38,539 nucleotides of DNA, taken from positions 1-38,539 of the forward strand of contig JAUSFV010000028.1 of NCBI GenBank assembly GCA_030649305.1, in the 5' to 3' direction. The stretch is from a bacterium (GTDB taxonomy: Bacteria > Patescibacteriota > Minisyncoccia > Sungbacterales > GWA2-42-14). Positions within the stretch are counted from its first letter, which is position 1. Each line of letters begins with the position of its first letter. The position numbers and the translations under genes were made by a program. The notes under the pieces are model-generated. The model was not told the origin of the DNA. It saw nothing but the letters and a program-made list of their open reading frames with translations, and did not search any database. Below are positions 21,237-29,462 of the stretch, piece after piece.

Positions 21237-23705
21237 ATGTCCGACATAGGTCAACTTAAAAAAAGGGAGATCGTGGACGAAATGCGTGAGTCCTATTTGG
21301 ACTACGCCATGTCCGTGATTGTTGCGCGCGCCCTTCCCGATGTGCGTGATGGATTAAAACCGGTACACCGCCGTGTTTTGTTTGCCATGAACGAAATGGG
21401 TCTGCGCCATACGGCAAAATATGTGAAGTCGGCCCGCATCGTCGGAGAGGTGCTTGGAAAGTACCACCCCCATGGCGATATTGCCGTGTATGATACTATG
21501 GTCCGCATGGCGCAGGATTTTTCTTTGCGTTACCCCTTAATTCAGGGTCAAGGAAATTTTGGCTCAATCGACGGTGACAGAGCGGCCGCGCATAGATACA
21601 CAGAAGCGCGGATGACTTCGTTTGCTGAGGAATTGCTTCGCGATATTGAAAAAGAAACCGTTCCGTTTGCGGATAATTATGACGCCACGCGAAAAGAACC
21701 CATGGTGCTTCCTGCGGCAATCCCGAATCTTTTATTGAACGGTACGGTTGGTATTGCGGTTGGCATGGCAACGAATATCCCGCCGCATAATCTTACGGAA
21801 GTGTGTGATGCGCTGATACATCTTATTGATAATAGTGGGGCTTCAAACGATGACCTACTTGAATTTGTGAAAGGTCCGGATTTTCCAACTGGGGGGCAGA
21901 TGTTTAATGAAAAAGAAATCCGCCAGGCATACGCCTCGGGCAAGGGCGCTATTTTGACGCGCGCGACAGCCGAGATCGTGGAAAACAAAAAGGGGCATCA
22001 GCAAATTTTAATTACCGAAATCCCGTATCAAGTAAATAAATCCGAGCTGATTGAGAAAATGGCGGAATTGGTACACGAGAAACGGGTTGAGGGCATCAAA
22101 GACATTCGCGATGAATCGGATAAAGACGGCCTTACGATTGCGATTGACCTGAAGGATTCAGCATATCCGCAGAAAGTTTTGAATAACCTTTATAAATACA
22201 CCGATCTTGAAAAGACCTTTCACATGCATATGTTAGCACTCGTGGATGGGATTCAGCCGGAAACGTTGTCGTTGAAGCGCGTATTGGAAGAATATTTGAA
22301 GCATCGCGTGGTGGTGGTAACGAAGCGTGCGCAATTTGACCTCGCGCGCGCGAAAGAACGCGCCCATATTTTGGAGGGCCTGAAAAAAGCGCTTGACCAT
22401 ATTGACGCGGTTATCCAGACGATTAAAAAATCGCGCGATCGCGATGAGGCGCATAAAAATTTAATTGCCAAATTTAAATTTTCGGATCTGCAAGCAACGG
22501 CAATTCTTGAAATGCGCCTGCAAACACTTGCCGGACTTGAGCGTCAGAAAATTGATGATGAATTGAAAGAGAAGCTGGCGCTCATCAAAGAATTGGAAGC
22601 GCTCCTGAAGGACTCAAAAAAAATCCGCGGGGCAATCAAAAAAGAAATTGCCGAGCTGAAAGAAAAATACGGCGATGAGCGGAAAACAAAACTGATGAAA
22701 TATGCCGCGCGCGAAATCGCGGAAGAAGATCTGATTCCGGAGGAAGAAACTATTATCGTGCTGACGCAAGGCGGGTACATTAAGCGCATCAAGCCCGACC
22801 AGTATCGCACCCAGCGCCGTGGGGGCAAGGGCATTATCGGCATGGAAACAAAAGAGGAGGATTTGGTAGCGCATTTCATCACCGCGAGCACCCATTCACA
22901 GCTTTTATTTTTCTCGAGTATCGGCAAGGTATATCAGACCCGCGCCTACGACGTGCCGGAGGGTTCCCGTATATCTAAAGGAAAAGCAATTCAGAATTTT
23001 TTGCCGCTTGGGCCGAATGAGATGATTACCTCAGTACTTTCTGCTCCGAAACCCGCCAAGAAAAAGGGCGATGCGGATGCGGGAACAAAGTATCTCGTGA
23101 TGGTGACGGAACATGGTATAATAAAAAAGGTAGACGGGCTTGCGTTTGAGTCGGTCCGCGCGTCAGGGCTTATCGCGATTAAGCTGAAAAAAGGCGATTG
23201 TTTACGCTGGGTAAAAATTACTTCGGGTAAAGACGATATTGTGCTTGTGACGCGCGCGGGACAGGCAATTCGTTTTTCTGAAAAAGATGTGCGCCCCATG
23301 GGAAGGGGTGCTGCGGGAGTGAAGGCAATGCGTTTGAAAAAAGATGATTTGGCGGTTGGTATGGATATTGTTATCACAGCTTCCGGCTCCCAGCTTCCAG
23401 CTTCCAGCCAGTTGTTAGTGGTAATGGAGCAAGGATACGGCAAGCGAACGCCGCTCAAAGAATACAAACGCCAGCGCCGGGGGGGTTCGGGAATTAAGAC
23501 CGCAAAAGTAACTTCTAAAAACGGTTTCGTGGTGAGCGCGCGCGTTCTGCATGAGGGCGAGGCGGAGTTGATCGCGATTTCACGTAAGGGCCAGGTTATC
23601 CGTACGGATTTGGCATCTGTCGCCGTTTCTGGACGGGCAACACAGGGAGTGCGGATTATAAAACTTGATGGAGGAGATAAGTTAGCATCTATAACAACCC
23701 TTTAG
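21237..23705 (+). CDS. gyrA: DNA gyrase subunit A
   Basis: Breakage-reunion subunit of gyrase, which introduces negative supercoils. 822 aa. The catalytic tyrosine is Y121 in [11 protein letters not shown]. The quinolone region reads [11 protein letters not shown]: position 82, equivalent to E. coli Ser83, is Ile, while the Asp equivalent of D87 is kept. The C-terminal beta-pinwheel has the gyrase-specific GyrA box QRRGGKG plus a second QRRGGSG, which separates it from ParC. One blade contains a low-complexity insert ([12 protein letters not shown]) encoded by cagcttcc repeats. No SD; ggatttagaattt units lie just before the ATG. gyrB is not in the window. Confidence 0.97.
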   Translation: MSDIGQLKKREIVDEMRESYLDYAMSVIVARALPDVRDGLKPVHRRVLFAMNEMGLRHTAKYVKSARIVGEVLGKYHPHGDIAVYDTMVRMAQDFSLRYPLIQGQGNFGSIDGDRAAAHRYTEARMTSFAEELLRDIEKETVPFADNYDATRKEPMVLPAAIPNLLLNGTVGIAVGMATNIPPHNLTEVCDALIHLIDNSGASNDDLLEFVKGPDFPTGGQMFNEKEIRQAYASGKGAILTRATAEIVENKKGHQQILITEIPYQVNKSELIEKMAELVHEKRVEGIKDIRDESDKDGLTIAIDLKDSAYPQKVLNNLYKYTDLEKTFHMHMLALVDGIQPETLSLKRVLEEYLKHRVVVVTKRAQFDLARAKERAHILEGLKKALDHIDAVIQTIKKSRDRDEAHKNLIAKFKFSDLQATAILEMRLQTLAGLERQKIDDELKEKLALIKELEALLKDSKKIRGAIKKEIAELKEKYGDERKTKLMKYAAREIAEEDLIPEEETIIVLTQGGYIKRIKPDQYRTQRRGGKGIIGMETKEEDLVAHFITASTHSQLLFFSSIGKVYQTRAYDVPEGSRISKGKAIQNFLPLGPNEMITSVLSAPKPAKKKGDADAGTKYLVMVTEHGIIKKVDGLAFESVRASGLIAIKLKKGDCLRWVKITSGKDDIVLVTRAGQAIRFSEKDVRPMGRGAAGVKAMRLKKDDLAVGMDIVITASGSQLPASSQLLVVMEQGYGKRTPLKEYKRQRRGGSGIKTAKVTSKNGFVVSARVLHEGEAELIAISRKGQVIRTDLASVAVSGRATQGVRIIKLDGGDKLASITTL

Positions 23706-23818
23706 AAAAATTTCTAATTTCTAATTTCTAATTGACCTAATCAAATCCCAAATTCTAATTTTAGAAATTAGATATTGGGCATTGATTAGAAATTAGGTCA
23801 ATTAGGTTAATTAGTCAT
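23706..23818. repeat. CTAATTTCTAATT-family palindromic repeat, copy B
   Basis: Starts right after the gyrA stop and ends 3 nt before the GTG of the methyltransferase. Left arm CTAATTTCTAATTGACCTAA and right arm GATTAGAAATTAGGTCAATT make a long imperfect palindrome with TTTTAGAA at the centre. Confidence 0.85.
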
Positions 23819-23821
23819 TTT

Positions 23822-24361
23822 GTGGAGAGTACCTTTTTACATCCCGAGCGCATCGTTGCGCGTTTCGACTTAAAGCCCGGCGAGAAAGCCGCGGATTTCG
23901 GTGCGGGAGGGGGATTTTTTACGATACCAATGGCGCGTTGTGTGGGACCCGAAGGGGGGGTATATGCGATTGATATTCAGAAGCACAATCTTGATGTTAT
24001 TAAAGCGAAAGCGCGGCTTGAGCATTTGCTTAATATTGAATACGTCTGGGGTAATCTTGAGATACTCGGCGGGTCAAAAATTAAGAATGAAAGCGTGGAT
24101 TTTGTTATAATTTCAAATATTTTATTTCAGGCAGAAAAACGGCAGGAGGTTTTACGCGAGGCGTTGCGTGTTTTAAAAAAAGGCGGGCGGTGCGCCCTGC
24201 TTGAGTGGGATGAATCAAAATTTTCTTTCGGTCCGCCGATGGAATCGCGCGTGCCGAAGCGAACCGCACAAGGGTCAGCGCAAAGTGTCGGGTTTGAACT
24301 GGAAAAAGAATTTGAAGCGGGGTCCCATCACTACGGCCTTATGTTGAGGAAGCCCGCGTAG
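23822..24361 (+). CDS. SAM-dependent methyltransferase, class I
   Basis: 179 aa, a Methyltransf_11/UbiE-like Rossmann fold. Motif I ADFGAGGGFFT (about residue 24), motif II with the acidic ribose-binding YAIDIQ, the motif IV region VDFVIISNILFQ, and post-motif REALRVLKKGGRCALLEW. The C-terminus ends SHHYGLMLRKP, as in this family. Substrate unknown. The start is GTG 23822, as no better codon exists before motif I. There is no SD, and repeat B abuts the start. It is tandem with gyrA but separated by the palindrome. Confidence 0.87.
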   Translation: MESTFLHPERIVARFDLKPGEKAADFGAGGGFFTIPMARCVGPEGGVYAIDIQKHNLDVIKAKARLEHLLNIEYVWGNLEILGGSKIKNESVDFVIISNILFQAEKRQEVLREALRVLKKGGRCALLEWDESKFSFGPPMESRVPKRTAQGSAQSVGFELEKEFEAGSHHYGLMLRKPA

Positions 24362-24401
24362 ATATCCTCGCAACATTGGCCTTCTTTAGAAGAGGGCATC
24401 T

Positions 24402-24483
24402 CAAATTTCTAATTGACCTAATTTCTAAAATTTAGTCATTGGTTATTTGGGATTTTATTAGAAATTAGGAATTAGTAATTTGC
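24402..24483. repeat. CTAATTTCTAATT-family palindromic repeat, copy C
   Basis: A shorter copy: TTTCTAATTGACCTAATTTC against GATTTTATTAGAAATTAGGA. It lies between the methyltransferase and the solute-binding protein. The 68 nt after it have AT-rich -10-like strings (tatcat, taacat, tataaa) but no clear -35. Confidence 0.75.
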
Positions 24484-24551
24484 AGTGTCTATTCTGTGCG
24501 TTAAAAATTTATATCATGTAACATAACATATAAACGCTTTTTCTTTCTGCT

Positions 24552-25868
24552 ATGAAAAACGCTCCCTTAATCATCTTCTCCGTTATCGCGGGCCTCGTGG
24601 TTCTCGGTTTTCTTTTGTTTTCCGGGGTTGTGCCCGGTGTCCGCGAGGGGCCGATTCAAAAAACTACGATTGAATTCTGGACGCCGGAGGATGATGCGGA
24701 CGCGTGGGACGCGGTTTTGGAAGCGTATGAAGGAAGTGGGTCAAACATTTCAGTGAATGTCGTTCAAAAAAATCCCGCGACGTACCATGCGGAATTACTC
24801 GATGCGCTTGCCGCAGGAAGGGGCCCCGATGTTTTTTTTCTGTATGATCAAGACACCCTTCGTTTCTCCGATAAAATAACGCCCCTTCCGCAAAGCACCT
24901 TCGGGTTTGGACCGCTTGAGCTTCGCAACAATTTTACGGATTTTGCGGCCGAAGTTTTGGTGCAAGGCGTTGATCAGAAAATCGTTGGGCTTCCGTTGTG
25001 GCTTGATACGCTTGCTCTTTTTTACAACCGCGATATTTTTAATTCAGCAAATATACCGGCTCCTCCCGCGACGTGGGATGAGTTTTCGGACGTTGCTCCG
25101 CGTCTCACGCAAATTTCCACAACGCGATCCATCATCCGCGGGGGTGCTGCCATTGGTGGTTCGTTGAATGTGGAGCGCGCAGTCGACATTCTTTCGGCAC
25201 TCATGCTTCAGTCGGGTGCAAAAATTGTTGACGCGGAAACCCTCGAGACGGATTTGGGAGAGAGCATTTCTCTTGATGGCGCGCGCATGAATCCTTCGGA
25301 ACAAGCACTCAATTTTTATACGTCATTCGCAATGCCCGCAAAACGCACGTATTCGTGGGCGCAAACTATGCCGAATGCCTTTGATGCGTTTGCCTCTTCC
25401 CGGGTGGCAATGGCGTTCGGGTACAGCAATGATATTCCGAGAATTCGCGTTCGGAATCCAAATATCAACATGAGTGTCGCTCCCCTGCCGCAAACGAGCG
25501 TTGAAGCAGTTAGGGCGAATTACGGCACGCTTGGGTTTCTTAGCGTATCGCGTATTTCAAAAGACGCGTCCGCCGCATGGCATTTTATCCTTTTCGCGAC
25601 ATCGCGCGAGGGCGCGTCATTGCATTTGCAATTTTCGGGCAAGCCGCCCGCGCGTCGTGATTTGGTGACGGTACGTGCGCCCACCACAGATTTGCAAGTA
25701 TTTTATAATCAATCACTTTCGGCCCGCGGATGGCTGAAGCCCGATGCCGCCCGCGTCACTTCTATTTTCAATGAAATGATTGAGAATGTGTTGGTCGGCA
25801 AGTTTCAGCCATCAGCTTCAGCCGAACAAGCGGGGGGAAGGTTGCAGCAGCTTTTACCAAAACGATGA
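24552..25868 (+). CDS. Extracellular solute-binding protein, family 1 (sugar ABC type)
   Basis: 438 aa. An N-terminal membrane anchor (LIIFSVIAGLVVLGFLLFSG) without a lipobox Cys, so it is probably uncleaved. The periplasmic-binding fold follows: TTIEFWTPEDD, RGPDVFFLYDQDTL, LPLWLDTLALFYNRDIF, PPATWDEFSD (the family 1 hinge/ligand signature) and VAMAFGYSNDI. It is an orphan, since no permease or ATPase gene is in the window. The next genes are the pilin array, so it may act in binding at the surface or belong to that locus rather than in import. No SD; the start ATG is unambiguous from the TM segment. Confidence 0.87.
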   Translation: MKNAPLIIFSVIAGLVVLGFLLFSGVVPGVREGPIQKTTIEFWTPEDDADAWDAVLEAYEGSGSNISVNVVQKNPATYHAELLDALAAGRGPDVFFLYDQDTLRFSDKITPLPQSTFGFGPLELRNNFTDFAAEVLVQGVDQKIVGLPLWLDTLALFYNRDIFNSANIPAPPATWDEFSDVAPRLTQISTTRSIIRGGAAIGGSLNVERAVDILSALMLQSGAKIVDAETLETDLGESISLDGARMNPSEQALNFYTSFAMPAKRTYSWAQTMPNAFDAFASSRVAMAFGYSNDIPRIRVRNPNINMSVAPLPQTSVEAVRANYGTLGFLSVSRISKDASAAWHFILFATSREGASLHLQFSGKPPARRDLVTVRAPTTDLQVFYNQSLSARGWLKPDAARVTSIFNEMIENVLVGKFQPSASAEQAGGRLQQLLPKR

Positions 25869-25936
25869 TTTAAGATTGATGATGTATGATTTATGAATGC
25901 TTCCGCCGGCAATCTTAAATCTTAAATCATAAATCA
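25869..25936. repeat. Start-proximal TAAATCTTAAATC palindromic repeat
   Basis: TTTAAGATTGATGATG/ATGATTTATGAA on the left pairs with CTTAAATCTTAAATCATAAA on the right around GCTTCCGCCGGC. It fills the gap between two stop/start codons and ends 3 nt before the next ATG. The sequence differs from the CTAATTT family but the design is the same. Confidence 0.75.
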
Positions 25937-25939
25937 GCC

Positions 25940-27130
25940 ATGACTTTAAAATCAGAACAGTTCACTCTTTTTTTATCTACACTTCTTCTTGTGGGTATAT
26001 TTTTTATAATTGCTTTGCCTGTGCTCGCGCAAGACGAAGATACTAGCATAGTTCAGTGCGGCGGACCCACCGAAGACCCGTGTACCATCTGTGATATTCC
26101 GGTTACGATTGACCGCCTTATTGATTACGTTATTAAAAACTTCGTTACGCCTGCCGCAATTTTGATGGTGATGGTTGGGGGGTTTATGATTTTGACGGCG
26201 GGGCCGTCTCCGCAAAGGGTGGAAACGGGAAAAAAAATACTTACAAGTACTCTTATCGGTATTTTGATTATTTTCTTTTCATGGATGATTGTAAATACAA
26301 TTTTGGTCGTTCTCGGAACCTCGCGGGGCGGGGTCGGCGGATTTTTGGGGATTGATGGAAAGTTTTTGCCGTGGAACGAACTTCAGTCAACGGGTGACGA
26401 GTGTATTCTTGGGGGTGGGTCGGTAACGACTTCGTCCGATACAACTGGCGGAGGCGGTACAGCGGGGGGTGGAACGACCGGGGGCGGCACGGTTAAGCCA
26501 CCGTCCGAGCCAACAAAATTTGTTTTATCAAGTAATGCGCAAGTCGGCGAGGGGGGGAGTTTCACGACGCCCGTTGCGGTTTATTCTTCAAAACAGGAGT
26601 GTGAAGCCGCGCGGGCCGCATTGCCATTATTACAAAGAGCGTCGATGACGTGCGATGAAACAAGAATTTCCCAGCTTCCGAAAGATATTCCAGAATATGC
26701 TCCATCGGGCGCGCTTACCGCGAAAGTTGCGCGCGATACTTTGGAAAAAAACAAAATTACGGTAAATCATCCAAATGAGTGCCCAGCGGGAACTCGTTAT
26801 CAAGACGTCGTCGGCAGCTGCACATCTCTTGAGGGTATATTGGGCTCAACCGTAAATGGTGTAATTGATTTTAAAAATGCGTGTAAATGTTCTGTCGAGG
26901 TTACGGGAGGAACCGAGCTTGGTCATACCGACGGACCCACCGGACATGCAAGCGGCCAGAAAATTGATCTCGATCGGAATGCGGCAATAGATAAATATAT
27001 TACTTCAAATTATACAAAAGACCCAAAAAAAAGAAGTGACGGAGCAACGCTCTATCGTAGTCCGACCGGAGTAGTTTTTGCCCAAGAGAGCAACCATTGG
27101 GATGTGAAGGGGTGGGATGTGCAGTTTTAA
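25940..27130 (+). CDS. VirB2/TrbC-like pilin fused to a C-terminal M15-type peptidase-like domain
   Basis: 396 aa. Residues 1-30 form a signal peptide (FFIIALPVLAQ). The two-helix pilin part (about 50-130) reads FVTPAAILMVMVGGFMILTAG and ILTSTLIGILIIFFSWMIVN. A Gly/Thr linker (TGGGGTAGGGTTGGG) follows. The C-terminal part ends with GHASGQKIDLD and AQESNHWDV. H336 and D343, with E383 and H386, match the SxHxxGxxxD...E..H layout of M15 D,D-peptidases. A cell-wall-cutting domain would help a surface structure cross peptidoglycan. Several cysteines suggest disulfides. It heads the pilin array. There is no SD, and a repeat abuts the start. Confidence 0.75.
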   Translation: MTLKSEQFTLFLSTLLLVGIFFIIALPVLAQDEDTSIVQCGGPTEDPCTICDIPVTIDRLIDYVIKNFVTPAAILMVMVGGFMILTAGPSPQRVETGKKILTSTLIGILIIFFSWMIVNTILVVLGTSRGGVGGFLGIDGKFLPWNELQSTGDECILGGGSVTTSSDTTGGGGTAGGGTTGGGTVKPPSEPTKFVLSSNAQVGEGGSFTTPVAVYSSKQECEAARAALPLLQRASMTCDETRISQLPKDIPEYAPSGALTAKVARDTLEKNKITVNHPNECPAGTRYQDVVGSCTSLEGILGSTVNGVIDFKNACKCSVEVTGGTELGHTDGPTGHASGQKIDLDRNAAIDKYITSNYTKDPKKRSDGATLYRSPTGVVFAQESNHWDVKGWDVQF

Positions 27131-27139
27131 CTTTTCTGC

Positions 27140-27145
27140 TATACT
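27140..27145 (+). promoter_or_regulatory. Extended -10 promoter, predicted leaderless start of the second pilin gene
   Basis: TGCTATACT (TGn plus TATACT) followed by AAAAAA and then the GTG start, with only 6 nt between -10 and start codon. The -35 is weak. Confidence 0.5.
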
Positions 27146-27151
27146 AAAAAA

Positions 27152-27523
27152 GTGGCAGGTTTTCTGGAAAAAATAGCGAAAATCCACAGCGCCTTGCTCA
27201 AGGCCGCGCTTTTTGTTATAATAGGATATAATGGCTTGATTGCGAGGGTTTCCGCGCAAGAAGTGACAAATCCGCTTGGGGATGACGTAACATCTTTCGC
27301 GGATGTACTTGAAAATATTGCCGATGAAGTAACCACGATTGCGCCCTATATTGCCGTGGTTTTCGTCATTGTGGCGGGCTTACAGTTTCTCTTTGCCGGA
27401 GAAAGCGAGGAAAAAATCAGAAAAGCCAAACAAACGCTCTGGTGGACGCTTATCGGTACGGCAATTTTGGTCGGGGCATCACTCCTCACGGATGCCGTGA
27501 TTAATACGGTTCGGGATCTATGA
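27152..27523 (+). CDS. VirB2/TrbC-like pilin (T4SS_pilin type), array member 2
   Basis: 123 aa. A signal-anchor (LLKAALFVIIGYNGLIARVSAQ) precedes a mature two-helix pilin: IAPYIAVVFVIVAGLQFLFAG, a short charged turn with EEKIRKAKQTL, and WWTLIGTAILVGASLLTDAV. The GTG start is chosen because an extended -10 lies 6 nt upstream, predicting a leaderless mRNA. It is more diverged than the next three pilins and lacks their GGDAAKV motif. Related to pilus-forming subunits of type IV secretion systems. The assembly genes (VirB4, VirB6 and so on) are not in the window. Confidence 0.82.
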   Translation: MAGFLEKIAKIHSALLKAALFVIIGYNGLIARVSAQEVTNPLGDDVTSFADVLENIADEVTTIAPYIAVVFVIVAGLQFLFAGESEEKIRKAKQTLWWTLIGTAILVGASLLTDAVINTVRDL

Positions 27524-27610
27524 GGTTGAAGCATGAAATATATTAAATTTGTCGTTAACAGAGATTTTAAATCATAAAAGGTCGAAGTAGAAAAAATATC
27601 TTACATTAGA

Positions 27611-27988
27611 ATGAAACAAAAAAGTTTACAAATCATATATTCTTCTTTGATGGTCGGCGTGCTTCTTTTGCCGATGGTAGCCGTTGCTCAAACAGGAAGC
27701 GATCTTCAAACGACGCTTGATAAATTTACGACATATGCTCTTCGTCTTATTAATTTTCTTTTGGTTCTCGCAACGCTCGTATTCTTGTGGGGTATTATAA
27801 AATACATTACCGCGGGAGGAGATGCCGCTAAGGTTAAAGAGGCGCGGACATACATTATTTGGGGGCTGGTAGCCCTTCTGGTTATGGGTGCGGTATGGGC
27901 GCTTGCAAGCTTTTTGCGGGAAAGCATCGGGCTTGAAGAAGACACTACAATACCGCAGGATATTTATAAACAGGGGTCAGTACAATAA
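27611..27988 (+). CDS. VirB2/TrbC-like pilin, array member 3
   Basis: 125 aa. Signal peptide ending in VAVAQ, then INFLLVLATLVFLWGIIKYI, the loop AGGDAAKVKEARTYI and a second helix WGLVALLVMGAVWALASFL. The loop and first helix are nearly identical in members 4 and 5, showing recent duplication. The C-terminal tail differs among members (TTIPQDIYKQGSVQ here). The subunit is expected to sit in the membrane before assembly into a surface fibre. No SD. Confidence 0.87.
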   Translation: MKQKSLQIIYSSLMVGVLLLPMVAVAQTGSDLQTTLDKFTTYALRLINFLLVLATLVFLWGIIKYITAGGDAAKVKEARTYIIWGLVALLVMGAVWALASFLRESIGLEEDTTIPQDIYKQGSVQ

Positions 27989-28019
27989 ATCGGGATTAAA
28001 AATTAAAAAATTAATCAAT

Positions 28020-28391
28020 ATGAATGTCAGAAAAATAAATACAATATCCCAGAAAATCTTTTTCTCCTCTTTTCTTTTATTGCTTCCTCTGCTTGTTGTC
28101 GCGCAATCGGGAGATTCGTTTGATACTACTATCACTAAATTTATCAATTATGCCCTGAGCGCTATTAATTTTCTCCTGGTGCTTGCTACGCTTGTTTTTC
28201 TTTGGGGCATCATCCGGTATGTAAGCGCGGGGGGGGATGCGGCAAAGGTTAAGGAGGCGCGGAGTTATATTTTGTGGGGTATCATCGGACTTGCTATCAT
28301 GGGGAGCGTGTGGGCGTTGATCCATTTTTTGGAAGATAATCTTGGAATTGGAACTGATGAGGAACAAACTATTCCTAAGTACGGTATTTAA
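28020..28391 (+). CDS. VirB2/TrbC-like pilin, array member 4
   Basis: 123 aa from ATG 28020 (MNVRKINTISQKIFF). The track's 27888 start is a shadow overlapping member 3. It has a signal peptide to VVAQ, the core INFLLVLATLVFLWGIIRYV, AGGDAAKVKEARSYI and a second helix. The tail ends EEQTIPKYGI, resembling member 5 (DNTIPTY). It follows member 3 after 31 nt and is likely in the same transcript. Confidence 0.87.
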   Translation: MNVRKINTISQKIFFSSFLLLLPLLVVAQSGDSFDTTITKFINYALSAINFLLVLATLVFLWGIIRYVSAGGDAAKVKEARSYILWGIIGLAIMGSVWALIHFLEDNLGIGTDEEQTIPKYGI

Positions 28392-28469
28392 TAACTAAAA
28401 TAGATATCCGGGCCTTTTTTTGCTGATATAGTCAATCGGCAAGAAAATGTGTTTCGGTAAGAAGAAAAA

Positions 28470-28844
28470 ATGTTTTCTACACTCAAAACTGACTTGCTCT
28501 CTTTCCGAATGAGCAAAAAGGCGATTACGACGCTTGGTGCGCTTTCGCAGCTTGCGTTTCCGCTAGTAGTGCTCGCGGATTTAAACGACACCATCGCGCA
28601 ATTTCAAGGGTATGCCCTGCAGGCGATTAATTTTTTGCTTGTGTTGGCGACACTCGTATTTTTGTGGGGAATTTTAAAATACATCACCGCCGGAGGAGAC
28701 GCTGCCAAGGTTGCGGAAGCCCGTTCCTATATTATCTGGGGGATTGTCGGGTTGGCGGTTATGGCATCCGTTTGGGCGATTATTAATTATCTGAAAGAAA
28801 CGCTTAATATTCAGGGGGGGGATAATACGATTCCGACCTACTAA
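28470..28844 (+). CDS. VirB2/TrbC-like pilin, array member 5
   Basis: 124 aa. The N-terminus is longer and charged (MFSTLKTDLLSFRMSKK), and an internal Met (residue 14) is a possible alternative start. A signal-like segment ends LVVLAD. The core INFLLVLATLVFLWGILKYI and AGGDAAKVAEARSYI match members 3 and 4. It is followed by a strong terminator at 28861-28899, which probably ends the main pilin transcript. Confidence 0.87.
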   Translation: MFSTLKTDLLSFRMSKKAITTLGALSQLAFPLVVLADLNDTIAQFQGYALQAINFLLVLATLVFLWGILKYITAGGDAAKVAEARSYIIWGIVGLAVMASVWAIINYLKETLNIQGGDNTIPTY

Positions 28845-28860
28845 ATACTGAAAATGATAA

Positions 28861-28899
28861 AACAAAACGCTCCGATTTCGTCGGGGCGTTTTGTTTTCC
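28861..28899 (+). terminator. Terminator after pilin member 5
   Basis: 15-bp stem AACAAAACGCTCCGA / TCGGGGCGTTTTGTT followed by TTTCCCC. Confidence 0.85.
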
Positions 28900-28914
28900 C
28901 CGAAAGTGGGCGTT

Positions 28915-28979
28915 AAGGTCTCGTCTCTCGCGGGCTAGCCCGTGCGTTTCGCACGAACGCCCTAGGGAGGCGAGACCTT
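28915..28979. repeat. Multi-branched palindrome between pilin members 5 and 6
   Basis: Outer AAGGTCTCG (28915-28923) / CGAGACCTT (28971-28979). Inside are a perfect 12-nt palindrome CGGGCTAGCCCG and a GTGCG/CGCAC hairpin. It has the same nested-arm design as 5383-5510 and 31289-31416. Confidence 0.75.
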
Positions 28980-28988
28980 GCGTGTGAA

Positions 28989-29017
28989 TTGCAAGAAAAT
29001 AAGAAAAGTTTTATGAT
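28989..29017 (+). promoter_or_regulatory. Promoter of pilin member 6, predicted leaderless
   Basis: TTGCAA, 17-nt spacer, TATGAT, then 6 nt to the ATG at 29024. Same -35 and spacing as the rpsO promoter. Confidence 0.7.
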
Positions 29018-29023
29018 AGAAGT

Positions 29024-29338
29024 ATGAAAAAATTCCTTATCCATTCATATTTTTACATCCTCCCCGCGATTGTGTTGGCGCAGGAAAGCGACGAAACCGT
29101 TCAGACGCTTCTTGAGAAGATCTCCGTAGCAATAATCAATCCCATCATAAATCTTCTGCTTGTGGTGGCAACACTCGTATTTTTATGGGGCGTTATTCAG
29201 TATTCGCTTGCGGCAGACAGCCCCGATAAAGCAAAAAAGGCGCGGAGCCAAATCGTCTGGGGCATTGTAGGTCTTGCCGTTATGGCATCTGCCTGGTCGA
29301 TTGTGAATCTGATTGAGGATAGCCTTTTTGGCCTTTGA
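29024..29338 (+). CDS. VirB2/TrbC-like pilin, array member 6
   Basis: 104 aa, the shortest member. Signal peptide to IVLAQ, first helix INLLLVVATLVFLWGVIQYS, and the loop reads LAADSPDKAKKARSQI instead of AGGDAAKV..EAR. The second helix IVWGIVGLAVMASAWSIVNL closely matches member 5. It has its own promoter (28989-29017) and terminator, so it can be expressed apart from members 1-5. The predicted mRNA is leaderless. Confidence 0.85.
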   Translation: MKKFLIHSYFYILPAIVLAQESDETVQTLLEKISVAIINPIINLLLVVATLVFLWGVIQYSLAADSPDKAKKARSQIVWGIVGLAVMASAWSIVNLIEDSLFGL

Positions 29339-29357
29339 TGCGGCGCACATCTTGTTT

Positions 29358-29390
29358 TTGCCCCGATGAAAGTCGGGGCGTTTGATTTTT
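29358..29390 (+). terminator. Terminator of pilin member 6
   Basis: GCCCCGA/TCGGGGC stem followed by GTTTGATTTTT. Confidence 0.85.
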
Positions 29391-29462
29391 CTTGTTATTC
29401 TGTTATGCTTATGGTAATGTATTCTACATTCTACTTACTATTTTTTTAATTTTTTTTATCAT

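Noticed and set aside
21237-23705. ParC instead of GyrA
   Set aside because: The GyrA box QRRGGKG in the C-terminal domain is specific to gyrase.
20666-24483. Repeated AT-rich units considered as a CRISPR array
   Set aside because: The units are degenerate, 7-14 nt long, contiguous or inverted, with no constant repeat and unique spacers, and there are no cas genes.
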